A DNA stretch of 9,557 bases from Syntrophomonas sp. (lineage in GTDB: Bacteria > Bacillota > Syntrophomonadia > Syntrophomonadales > Syntrophomonadaceae), in assembly GCA_003444615.1 (NCBI GenBank), contig DLUN01000163.1, positions 1-9,557 of the forward strand. Direction: 5' to 3'. Positions 1 through 6,332 of the stretch are shown here, one piece after another. The notes below the pieces were generated by a model, which was not told the origin of the DNA, ran no database searches, and was given only the letters and a program-made list of their open reading frames with translations. Each line of letters opens with the position of its first letter. Within the stretch, counting starts at the first letter, position 1. Position numbers and translations under genes: made by a program.

Positions 1-19
1 AGATGTGTATAAGAGACAG
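1..19. other. Residual Tn5/Nextera mosaic-end adapter (not genomic)
   Basis: The first 19 bases read AGATGTGTATAAGAGACAG, an exact match to the transposase mosaic-end sequence used in tagmentation libraries. A perfect copy exactly at base 1 is best explained as untrimmed adapter, so native sequence begins at base 20. It is not a natural transposon end: no transposase gene or second mosaic end lies in the window. It also means the left edge is a library or read end with probably thin coverage, which matters for the apparent frameshift just inside it. Confidence 0.95.
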
Positions 20-167
20 GATATGCTCCAGCTGCTAACAATTGATTCGATCAACCATTCTGGGGTTTGTTCATCGGTAGTGTCAACAGAATCTTGAGTT
101 CTCAACCGACAAGATTGAAGCAAACCATCAAAACTAATAAAGCACCAACTAGTACCGAACGACGCAT
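20..167 (-). pseudogene. Partial, apparently frameshifted lipoprotein gene running off the left edge
   Basis: An ATG at 167-165 (-) follows a G-rich stretch (GGGGTGGGG) that could serve as ribosome binding site. The first 21 codons encode a lipoprotein-type signal: MRRS at the start, a hydrophobic core (VLVGALLVLMVC), then NLVG directly before a TGA at 104-102. Adding one base inside that TGA would make a cysteine codon, giving a perfect lipobox LVG|C. The following frame (RTQDSVDTTDEQTPEWLIES) is then open to the adapter at base 19, as expected of the flexible acidic linker after a lipidated cysteine. The role of the mature protein is unknown because only about 28 residues are present. The missing base may be a real inactivating mutation or an error at a poorly covered contig end. 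Other frames here are also open, so the call is tentative. Confidence 0.4.
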
Positions 168-450
168 ATTCCCCACCCCACTTCAAATATTTAAGAAAGA
201 CTCCAGTAACTTCTTGATGTTATAGTTCTCCCCTTACTAAACATGCAACTTCCACAATGTGGACAGCGGCTACGACTAATAGCAGTATCATTCAGTTCCT
301 TGCCACGATAGGACACCGATTGCTATTATCACCTAGAGTATTTTCCCATTATTTAAAGCACATTTGTCTGAGTTATTTCTACACCTGTAGCAGTCAACAC
401 CCCCTTTAGTATCAAGGCCAGCAAGATCAGTTGTCCCCGTAATAACGAAA

Positions 451-478
451 ATCCCACCACTGGAAACAGTGATGGGAT
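451..478 (-). terminator. Candidate intrinsic terminator hairpin, 12-bp stem
   Basis: Read on the minus strand, ATCCCATCACTG pairs with CAGUGGUGGGAU across a 4-nt loop (UUUC). All 12 positions pair if one G-U wobble is allowed, and UUU then C follows the stem. On the plus strand the same wobble becomes an A-C mismatch, which favours a minus-strand transcript. It lies about 240 nt after the stop of the DUF1848 gene and could end that transcript. The U tract is short, and a mobile-element end hairpin is an alternative. Confidence 0.4.
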
Positions 479-539
479 AGTATTTTGCTCTAATGATGCG
501 AGTTCTCATTGAAGAGAACCCGTCACTAGTTGGTAACCG

Positions 540-611
540 GACAACTCTAGTACGCCCGACTACGCATCTTAGTGAACCCTTTAGAACCGGTCAGGCAACT
601 CCAGTACGCCC
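540..611. repeat. Two 18-bp direct repeats, 54-bp period
   Basis: GACAACTCTAGTACGCCC (540-557) and GGCAACTCCAGTACGCCC (594-611) agree at 16 of 18 positions. Each is preceded by AACCGG (535-540 and 585-590) with a spacing that differs by 4 nt between the copies. Two copies alone do not make an array. They could be remnants of a duplicated segment, binding sites, or part of an element end. The second copy runs into a seven-C homopolymer (609-615). Confidence 0.5.
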
Positions 612-719
612 CCCCGGCAGGTTCAATAAGATCTTCTTGTCTGTTAAGACTACAACAGTATAGCACACTTTGAAACATATGCAAATTTATTTTTCGTCGC
701 GGCATGAGGGATTTAGGAT

Positions 720-1658
720 TTAGAACAAAGCAGGCTGTTCAGTTCCATTAACTTCATCTTTGGGTTCAGCATCGTAACGGCCAATGATCGAAGGTGAATC
801 TGGGAAGTGATTAGACTGGTTTTTCTGGGCGGCTGAAAGTGTACCAGCATAACAGTAAAGACAGCCATGTAAACAGGTGTCATAGGCACCGATATCCTTG
901 CTGCGAACACAGCCGCATTCCGCCCTTTGATATTTGTCTTTTTCCGGTGTTACATCGATACCGAACACTCTTTTTATATAACTGTCATCAATACATTTAC
1001 CGGGCATCAGGCCCAAGGGTTTTAGATGCAAAACCTCTGCGCAGCTAAATGCTTCTATATTTGCCTGCTTGGCTCTATCAACAATAAACTTTATGAGATC
1101 ACAGACCAATTCTTGAGTTTTTTCACGTACAACATGTATTCCTCGTTTCTCTAAACGGTCAAAATTTATTTTTGCCTTGCGGTACTCATCCACCATGCTG
1201 ACCACTAGCCTATGAGTAAATCCCTCCAGTTCCCCGGCAATGAAGCCAATTCTTTTCTTATGGTAGTCGGAATCAGTTATGCTGCTGATTACTATGGGAT
1301 CATAGCGCCAGATCACCTTTTCCGGGCCAATAATATCAGCCAGTCTTTTGAAGGTGTTGAGGCCCTTCTTCAGCTCCGGTACATGAGGCTCAAGGGCTTT
1401 GGGATAACCGGTTAGGGTATATTGAAAATAATAACGGAATCCGCGGTTATCCAGCTCTATTAGATGTTTAATCAGGGGTTCTGGATTCTTGGTCCAGAAA
1501 ACAATTACATCAACATCCTCCGGTCTCAATGATACCCGGGCTACTTGGCGACGATTAAAAGGGTTTACAGCAGCACAATAACCAGCCCGAATGCGGTTCA
1601 TGAACCACTCTGCATAAAAAGCGAGAATATCAGTTCTCCGGCTAGCACTGATGATCAT
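720..1658 (-). CDS. DUF1848 family protein with C-terminal radical-SAM-like CX3CX2C motif
   Basis: The 312-aa product matches the DUF1848 family over its full length: the N-terminal MIISASRRTDI, the VFWTKNPEP strand (53-61), a YYFQYTLTGY stretch (76-85), IWRYDPI (116-122), and the cysteine-rich C-terminus. The latter holds C248, C250, then DIGAYDTC with C262, C266 and C269 in a CX3CX2C arrangement, the spacing used by radical SAM enzymes to bind a 4Fe-4S cluster, though here at the C-terminal end. An iron-sulfur, possibly S-adenosylmethionine-dependent, cytoplasmic enzyme is therefore inferred; reaction and substrate are unknown. The ATG at 1658 is preceded by AGGAG (1665-1669) with 6 nt spacing, so the start is well placed. 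It is divergent from the PNPOx-fold gene across 257 bp. Confidence 0.88.
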   Translation of the reverse strand: MIISASRRTDILAFYAEWFMNRIRAGYCAAVNPFNRRQVARVSLRPEDVDVIVFWTKNPEPLIKHLIELDNRGFRYYFQYTLTGYPKALEPHVPELKKGLNTFKRLADIIGPEKVIWRYDPIVISSITDSDYHKKRIGFIAGELEGFTHRLVVSMVDEYRKAKINFDRLEKRGIHVVREKTQELVCDLIKFIVDRAKQANIEAFSCAEVLHLKPLGLMPGKCIDDSYIKRVFGIDVTPEKDKYQRAECGCVRSKDIGAYDTCLHGCLYCYAGTLSAAQKNQSNHFPDSPSIIGRYDAEPKDEVNGTEQPALF

Positions 1659-1915
1659 TTCGTTCTCCTATTTAACTGGAATACATGCGTACCACAGGTT
1701 TTTCCCCTCTGGGTTTCCTCTCTTAAATTATACCCCGCTTGAATGTTATAGAGTAAATGTGCCACCACCCCACTATGTTTAGAGCCCGGGCTTTGAGGTC
1801 AATTGAGACAGTAGTACTTCAGTTAGAATACGGTGCTAAAGTTATGGTAACATAGTCCATATGAGGCAAGCTTTATCATGCTACGATGAATTATGTATGG
1901 CAGGAGGATGGATCA
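1659..1915. promoter_or_regulatory. Divergent promoter region between the DUF1848 and PNPOx-fold genes
   Basis: For the minus-strand gene there is a perfect TATAAT (-10) at 1732-1727, about 69 nt upstream of the start codon, with only a weak TTTACT-like -35 at 19-nt spacing. For the plus-strand gene, TTGAGA (1803-1808) and TAGAAT (1824-1829) each match consensus at 5 of 6 bases, but their 15-nt spacing is short. A perfect 10-bp palindrome, AGCCCGGGCT (1783-1792), sits between the two candidates and could be a shared operator. All of this rests on consensus matching only. Confidence 0.4.
1902..1907 (+). promoter_or_regulatory. Ribosome binding site deciding the PNPOx-fold start
   Basis: AGGAGG lies 8 nt upstream of the ATG at 1916. 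An upstream in-frame ATG at 1886 would place this site inside the coding sequence and itself lacks a binding site, so the 1916 start is preferred. Confidence 0.8.
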
Positions 1916-2317
1916 ATGGAAGAGATATTAAAAATTCTTAAAGCCAACGGTGTGTTTTTCTTGGCAACAACTGACGGGACGGCCGGACGAGTACGTCCCT
2001 TTGGATTCGCTGAGATTTATGACGGCCGTCTCTACTTTTTTACCGGCAAAGATAAAGAGGTATATCAGCAATTAGTTGCTCATCCGGATTGCGAGATTTG
2101 TTCCTGCTCCCCCACTGGACAGTGGCTGCGGGTAAGAGGTAGGGCTGTGTTTGATGAAAGCAAGGAAATTAAGAAACAAATATTTGCCAGTATGCCCAGA
2201 CTCTTAGAGCTATACAAGCAAGGCGAGGATGATCCACGCGGAGCGGCTTTCTACCTGGAGAATCCGGAAGCAGTCATGATGGATATGCAGGGGAATTTCA
2301 GGAAGTTTGATATTTAA
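1916..2317 (+). CDS. Pyridoxamine 5'-phosphate oxidase-fold (flavin-binding) family protein
   Basis: The 133-aa product has the split-barrel layout of the small PNPOx-like family: an N-terminal helix (MEEILKILKANG), first strand VFFLATTDG (13-21), RVRPFGF (25-31), a central strand pair GRLYFFTGKDKEVYQQL (37-53), and QWLRVRGRAVF (69-79). The RPF, FFTGKDK and WLRVRG segments are where relatives contact FMN. Such proteins bind FMN or F420 in the cytoplasm and reduce small molecules or handle flavin; the substrate here cannot be read from sequence. Length is normal for the single-domain type. It is monocistronic, and the neighbouring minus-strand genes do not suggest a shared pathway. Confidence 0.85.
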   Translation: MEEILKILKANGVFFLATTDGTAGRVRPFGFAEIYDGRLYFFTGKDKEVYQQLVAHPDCEICSCSPTGQWLRVRGRAVFDESKEIKKQIFASMPRLLELYKQGEDDPRGAAFYLENPEAVMMDMQGNFRKFDI

Positions 2318-2349
2318 TTGGCAACCGGCGGGATGCCTAATGAAGCAAA

Positions 2350-2395
2350 CCGGGTTAATTGCAGGATTTGATACCATATTCCTACATTAACCCGG
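2350..2395. terminator. Inverted repeat between convergent genes, possible bidirectional terminator
   Basis: CCGGGTTAAT (2350-2359) and ATTAACCCGG (2386-2395) form a perfect 10-bp stem around a 26-nt loop, in which AGGA and TCCT could extend the pairing. It lies 33 nt after the PNPOx-fold stop and about 150 nt beyond the stop of the convergent metzincin gene. No U run follows on either strand, so classical intrinsic termination is uncertain; a transcript-stabilising or protein-bound hairpin is an alternative. The rest of 2318-2548 shows nothing I can name. Confidence 0.4.
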
Positions 2396-2548
2396 CCATC
2401 TTATAACTGGACCTATGCTCCATGCGCCAATCGCAAGGGACCCTCTGTCTGCTCCGACGCATCTTTCTAACTTTCCACTTTCCTCAAGCGAACTATCCAA
2501 TCACTACTGTTATCAACAACTCCGTTCCCCGGCCACCTTTATGGCTAA

Positions 2549-3082
2549 CTAACCTTTCAAAGTACTTATATAGTTCCTTATCTCTGCCAAGGCTTCTTCG
2601 CATAGTACGCCTTCCGTTTTTCCATAGGTCATAATACACCTATCCGGGTTTTTACAACGATTCATTCCGTCACCGTAATGGTCTTCAGCTCCTAGCAGAT
2701 GTGCCACCTCATGCCAGATGTTCTTTTCATGCATGCAACCAATAACGGTTAACCACGTTCCTTGAGCATCGCCCCATTGATGTCTCATACTAACCTTTTC
2801 TCCGAGAAAGATAAATTTAAGTTCATCCCCAAACTTTTGCCCTGATACTTCGCCAAAATAATTATTCAATCTAACCAAAAACCGGTCATTATCACATAAT
2901 GGTTGGTCGTCATAAGAGTTGATAAAAGGTTCGAACCTTTTCTTCGTCTTCTGATTACAGAATATGTTAGTGTAATCTAGTTCAATATTACCTATCTTGA
3001 GTTCCTTAAAGAGGTTATCAATATATAGATTAATCTTTTCATCATCTACTCTTGAGTAATTAAATATATAAAAATAAACCAT
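2549..3082 (-). CDS. Small soluble metzincin-type zinc metalloprotease
   Basis: The 177-aa protein carries a full metzincin signature near its C-terminus: HEVAHLLGAED (H124, E125, H128, G131, D134) fits HExxHxxGxxD, where two histidines and the aspartate bind zinc and the glutamate is the general base. CIMTY follows with M151, 17 residues after D134, at the expected place for the Met-turn. Aspartate as third ligand resembles snapalysin-type enzymes more than the all-histidine metzincins; H135 is an alternative ligand. Cysteines C143 and C149 bracket the loop before the Met-turn. There is no signal peptide, membrane segment or propeptide, so a cytoplasmic protease is implied, unusual for this class. 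AAAGGA lies about 7 nt before the ATG. It is 135 bp downstream of the DUF262 nuclease gene in the same orientation. The N-terminal 110 residues are not recognised, and the substrate is unknown. Confidence 0.75.
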   Translation of the reverse strand: MVYFYIFNYSRVDDEKINLYIDNLFKELKIGNIELDYTNIFCNQKTKKRFEPFINSYDDQPLCDNDRFLVRLNNYFGEVSGQKFGDELKFIFLGEKVSMRHQWGDAQGTWLTVIGCMHEKNIWHEVAHLLGAEDHYGDGMNRCKNPDRCIMTYGKTEGVLCEEALAEIRNYISTLKG

Positions 3083-3217
3083 GTTAATTCCTTTCTATGT
3101 CCCAAAAGTCCGATATATCATTTCCAACTTCAGTTGCTTACATTTTACAAGTAAACGAAATACCTCTTTGGTCTTTCAGACGACAGAACTGAGATCATAA
3201 ATCTCCCTGCACCCCCA

Positions 3218-5032
3218 TCATAGTGCATAATAAAATGCTTTGATCTTGGCGGCCATTAGTTTTCTTCTTTCCAAAAGAAACCGTTCATAATCATCGGGAC
3301 TCATATTTATGATGTCAGCTGGTATGCAATTTACAGCTAGATTGCCTTCTAATTCGTTTAGATTTACAATCGTTCCGATTTTCATTTCTTTAGTTTCGCA
3401 TTGTTCAAAAACAGTCTTGAAATACTCAGCTGGAGGTTTCTTGCCGATGGCAATATTATCCGAAGAAGTAAGATATGCATAATTTGCGACTTGATTGTAT
3501 TTTGATCTTTCCGTTATTCCATTCTGTTTCAAATATTCGCGCGGGAATATGTGATGAACATCACCTGTAACACTGATTAGATCTGAAACTTTTGATGTTG
3601 AGGAAAATAATGCCCTATCACCGGCATGAACCTGGGCAGCCAGAAACACGTTAAAATACGGGCTGTTGATCGCCGAGGTTTCTAGAGCTTGTACTAATCC
3701 AATATTCCAAAATGTTTCTGATAGATCAGCCTCTTCAATTTCGTGAAAAAACTGCAGGAATCCTTTGTTATGGATCGCTTTGATATCTCTGTCCATAGCA
3801 GTCTCTGGAGAAGCAATATAGCGGCTGGTTAGAGTCGATAGGACATACCACTTTTGCACATAATGCTTAACTTGAATTTTGCTGATTTCAGGTGTTTTTG
3901 CAAGCAATAAGTACAAAGTATATGCAAAATCCAAAGTCATATAAGAATTTATTAATTTTTCTGATATAAATCCAGCTGACCTTATGGCCAATACAAAATT
4001 AGCGAAATTATATTCGTTCATGAAGTTCAAGACACCGGTTTTCAATTTAGCAAAACTACTTTCAGCGATTCCTTCTTCAAATACTTTCGTTTCAAAATTA
4101 CGCCCAGAAAGTAAACTCACCAGATCACCTAATTTAGCCCGGCCAAATTGATGCATAAAAGATACCCGCAGCATATCACTGTAATCAGGATCGTATATGC
4201 CGTCTTTGTCATCCTTTAACCATTTGAGCTTTTGAGCATACTCCGAATCCATAAATTCATTATCTTTCATGCTTATCTGTTTATAGAAACCAGGTTCAAC
4301 CGCTAGGTGGCAAAAATAATCTATGGCCTTGCGGAGCATATTACCACCGTATTTTTCATCTGCGGCAATCTTGGACATGGCAAAATCCGCTTCATTTAAT
4401 CGTTTTCCCTGGGAATTAATCCTCACAAATATTTCGGTAACCTCTTCTATATTTAACTGAGGAACCAACTCTATGGCACCAATCTGACAGTTCTTGATTG
4501 ACTGAAGTCTGATAATGCTATTATTCAATTCACTTTTAGTTATTTCGCTGTTTTGCCGGCAATAATCTTCGATAAAGCCGAAACTATCGAAATCGCTTTT
4601 AAATACAACCGAAATATCCGATATCCAATGTTTACTATTAATATGAGCAGGCGTCTGCACAGCAAATCTATCCTCTTCATCCTTGGCCAAAGGGTTAAAT
4701 GCAATACGAATTACTTTTTCTTCGTATTCATCATTTAGCACACTATATCCAAGTATTGCAGTCATAAGGGAGGTCACTCTTTGTTGACCATCGATGAGAA
4801 TCTTTTTGCCGATTGATTCCCCACCGGTTTTTAATTTAACATTTGGATTCTGCCAAATTATTAAATAACCGGTCGGATAGCCGTTGTATAGTGAATCAAT
4901 AAAATCACGCACATGTTTGGGCTTCCACACAAAAGGTCTCTGTATTTCTGGAATGGCAATAACATTACTCTCAATTAAGCCTAGGATTGCATTTACAGAG
5001 TAATGCGTAACTGAATACTTCTCATAAACCAT
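3218..5032 (-). CDS. DUF262 plus HNH (DUF1524-like) nuclease, GmrSD-type
   Basis: The 604-aa protein joins both halves of a GmrSD-like enzyme. The N-terminal DUF262 domain shows IPEIQRPFVW (27-36) and ILIDGQQRVTSL (78-89), the conserved NTPase-associated motif, followed by FVRINSQGKRL (202-212). The C-terminus has DVHHIFPREYL (491-501), a spaced NQVANYAYLT (513-522) and N526, which matches the His-Asn pattern of DUF1524 HNH nucleases. Known relatives (GmrSD, BrxU) restrict phage DNA carrying modified bases with nucleotide-dependent nuclease activity, so a cytoplasmic phage-defence role is inferred. The start codon is preceded by a G-rich tract rather than a clean AGGAGG. It sits 66 bp after the J-like gene and before the metzincin gene. 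By eye this gene and the metzincin are more AT-rich than the J-like gene, suggesting a different origin. The target modification cannot be read from sequence. Confidence 0.85.
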   Translation of the reverse strand: MVYEKYSVTHYSVNAILGLIESNVIAIPEIQRPFVWKPKHVRDFIDSLYNGYPTGYLIIWQNPNVKLKTGGESIGKKILIDGQQRVTSLMTAILGYSVLNDEYEEKVIRIAFNPLAKDEEDRFAVQTPAHINSKHWISDISVVFKSDFDSFGFIEDYCRQNSEITKSELNNSIIRLQSIKNCQIGAIELVPQLNIEEVTEIFVRINSQGKRLNEADFAMSKIAADEKYGGNMLRKAIDYFCHLAVEPGFYKQISMKDNEFMDSEYAQKLKWLKDDKDGIYDPDYSDMLRVSFMHQFGRAKLGDLVSLLSGRNFETKVFEEGIAESSFAKLKTGVLNFMNEYNFANFVLAIRSAGFISEKLINSYMTLDFAYTLYLLLAKTPEISKIQVKHYVQKWYVLSTLTSRYIASPETAMDRDIKAIHNKGFLQFFHEIEEADLSETFWNIGLVQALETSAINSPYFNVFLAAQVHAGDRALFSSTSKVSDLISVTGDVHHIFPREYLKQNGITERSKYNQVANYAYLTSSDNIAIGKKPPAEYFKTVFEQCETKEMKIGTIVNLNELEGNLAVNCIPADIINMSPDDYERFLLERRKLMAAKIKAFYYAL

Positions 5033-5098
5033 AGTGACCCCCCACTTGAAAAATATCTACAAACAATACTACTGAGACAATCTGACATCCAGTGTTTA

Positions 5099-6001
5099 CT
5101 AAAACTCCGTAGGAGTAATCCTTCTGGTACGCAGATTGCCGTCTGCTTGTTCTATCAGGCTCAAGGTGTGCCCCATGATGCTGGTGTCGTCCTGATAGAA
5201 ACGAAACTCCCGGTCTGCCTTCGCGCAAACCGTTCCCGTTCCAAAGAGATATTCCTCTCCGTACCAGTCCTGGCCGCTGGCATAGCGTAATTCATAATTG
5301 CCCAGAGGAACTTTGGTTTCCACCCATTCTCCACCCCTGACAAACAGAGTCACGACCTGCGCTCCCGTAGCACGATCAACCAATTTGATAAAATAATTGA
5401 TCCCCGCTGCAGTATCGATGGAGAACGGGGCTAGTGGTTCCTCTCCAGTATAATAATGAACCTCTCCTCCAGGTGGTAATTCAAGTGGAGGAATATCCGG
5501 CTGGGGCATATAAGAATCAGTATTGACAGCCGGCAAGTTCTCCAGCCCAGGCCTCGGAACACCGCCCGGCAGCCATACCTTTCCCAGTACAAAAACAAGC
5601 AGGAATAAACCCACCAATACCCAAACTGAAGGCCTTTTGTCACTCCCTTGGTTCCGAGCACTACTAGCGGAGGCAAATCTATCATAATACGTATCTCGTT
5701 GGGATAAAGGCTGGTGGTGTCGAAAGGTGCTACGATCTCTGGCTGCTTCAGATGGGGAGGGTTTGACTTCTATCTTTGTTTCAGGGGACTTTTTGTCAAA
5801 CATTATTCGATCATATTCGAATCTTCTCATTTCATCGCCCAGTACGTAGTAAGCTTTTTCTAACTGGTTTCTTCTTCCGGCTGCTTCTTTCATGTCCTCC
5901 GGTAGCTCTCGCAGCGCTTGCTTGAATACCCGGGTGATCTCTTCCTGGCTAGCATTGGTGGCTATGCCCAGGATCTCATAATAATTATCTTCCGGTTTCA
6001 T
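5099..6001 (-). CDS. Membrane-anchored J-like protein lacking the HPD motif
   Basis: The 300-aa protein starts with a J-domain-like segment (about 6-67: NYYEILGI, EEITRVFKQALREL, then a helix III-like AYYVLGDEMRRFEYDR). Where the Hsp70-stimulating HPD should be it reads LPED, so the canonical trigger histidine is absent. A low-complexity, charged linker leads to one transmembrane helix (about 124-143, VWVLVGLFLLVFVL). The C-terminal 150 residues begin with a proline-rich stretch and contain a beta-rich domain (NYFIKLVD, VTLFVRGGEWVETKVPLGNY, RYASGQDWYGEEYLFG) that I have seen in other J-like proteins but cannot assign a function. The orientation is probably J-like domain inside, beta domain outside. 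ATG 6001 is chosen over ATG 6004 because GGAGG (6011-6007) is 5 nt from the former and 2 nt from the latter. The gene lies 54 bp after the 71-aa gene and is probably co-transcribed. Confidence 0.7.
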   Translation of the reverse strand: MKPEDNYYEILGIATNASQEEITRVFKQALRELPEDMKEAAGRRNQLEKAYYVLGDEMRRFEYDRIMFDKKSPETKIEVKPSPSEAARDRSTFRHHQPLSQRDTYYDRFASASSARNQGSDKRPSVWVLVGLFLLVFVLGKVWLPGGVPRPGLENLPAVNTDSYMPQPDIPPLELPPGGEVHYYTGEEPLAPFSIDTAAGINYFIKLVDRATGAQVVTLFVRGGEWVETKVPLGNYELRYASGQDWYGEEYLFGTGTVCAKADREFRFYQDDTSIMGHTLSLIEQADGNLRTRRITPTEF

Positions 6002-6006
6002 CATTA

Positions 6007-6011
6007 CCTCC
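6007..6011 (-). promoter_or_regulatory. Ribosome binding site deciding the J-like start
   Basis: GGAGG within a G-rich run stands 5 nt before the second of two tandem ATG codons (6001) and only 2 nt before the first (6004). The spacing favours the second; the products differ by one methionine. Confidence 0.7.
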
Positions 6012-6055
6012 CCCCGGCGTGATTACTTGTCCCGCCATTCCTCAGCAGGCCCTCT

Positions 6056-6271
6056 TCATCGGCGCAAGCCCCGGTCACGTTTAAGATCATAAACAACCTT
6101 TTCCAAATACCACTCCTCGCTGCGACCCGGATGCTTCTTCTGTAGATAGACCATTTGCCGCCGCAAAGACTGCTCCGCCGCCGTCCCCGATGAACCGTAT
6201 AGCATGTTATATTCCTTTTTCAGCCGCCTGATCTTAAAGGGTCTGGTCAGCGTTGAGAATAGATTGAACAT
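6056..6271 (-). CDS. Small basic protein of unknown function, upstream of the J-like gene
   Basis: The 71-aa product is rich in Arg and Lys (RPFKIRRLKKEYNML near the start, DLKRDRGLRR at the end) and predicted mostly helical, with no cysteines, signal peptide or membrane span. A KKHPGRSEEWYLEKVVYDL segment (45-63) is the most motif-like part. The start is set by AGGAGG (6282-6277) 5 nt before the ATG at 6271; an in-frame ATG further upstream at 6295 has no such site. Its tight placement before the J-like gene suggests that the two act together, for instance as cytoplasmic partner of the membrane protein, but that is inference. I do not recognise a family. Confidence 0.6.
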   Translation of the reverse strand: MFNLFSTLTRPFKIRRLKKEYNMLYGSSGTAAEQSLRRQMVYLQKKHPGRSEEWYLEKVVYDLKRDRGLRR

Positions 6272-6276
6272 GGAAA

Positions 6277-6282
6277 CCTCCT
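6277..6282 (-). promoter_or_regulatory. Ribosome binding site deciding the 71-aa protein start
   Basis: A perfect AGGAGG, 5 nt upstream of ATG 6271, rules against the longer open frame that begins at 6295. Confidence 0.8.
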
Positions 6283-6332
6283 GCTTATGACACAACTATC
6301 AACCGTTATTGATTACAGCTCATCATACTCGC

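Larger units (their letters stand above)
168..719. other. 552-bp stretch without a supportable gene
   Basis: No protein-coding gene is convincing here. A 58-codon minus-strand frame (509-333) has a cysteine cluster, C40-x2-C43-x6-C50, and is open for about 26 codons upstream of its ATG, but it has no ribosome binding site and I do not recognise it. Further minus-strand fragments, such as a CPHCGSC stretch near 260-240, lie in other frames, so a decayed gene is possible but not shown. The region also holds the hairpin at 451-478, a shorter GTTCTC/GAGAAC hairpin at 502-519, and the 18-bp repeats at 540-557 and 594-611 (listed separately). Confidence 0.5.

Noticed and set aside
333..509. 58-codon minus-strand frame with a cysteine cluster
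   Set aside because: It has no ribosome binding site and no family is recognised. Nearby frames also look protein-like, so chance or a decayed gene is as likely.
535..614. Possible CRISPR fragment
   Set aside because: Only two imperfect copies, no further units, and no cas genes in the window.
713..910. Out-of-frame open readings within the DUF1848 gene on both strands
   Set aside because: They lie inside a gene with a clear family match and have no independent support.
3191..3205. GAGAT/ATCTC hairpin between the DUF262 and metzincin genes
   Set aside because: A 5-bp stem without a U tract. It does not separate the two genes transcriptionally.
5099..5115. ACTCC-TAC-GGAGT hairpin followed by TTTT at the end of the J-like gene
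   Set aside because: The stem is only 5 bp with a 3-nt loop and overlaps the end of the coding region, so it is too weak to call a terminator.
5022..5228. 68-codon minus-strand frame at the end of the J-like gene
   Set aside because: It is an alternative frame of the J-like gene's conserved C-terminal domain, without its own ribosome binding site.
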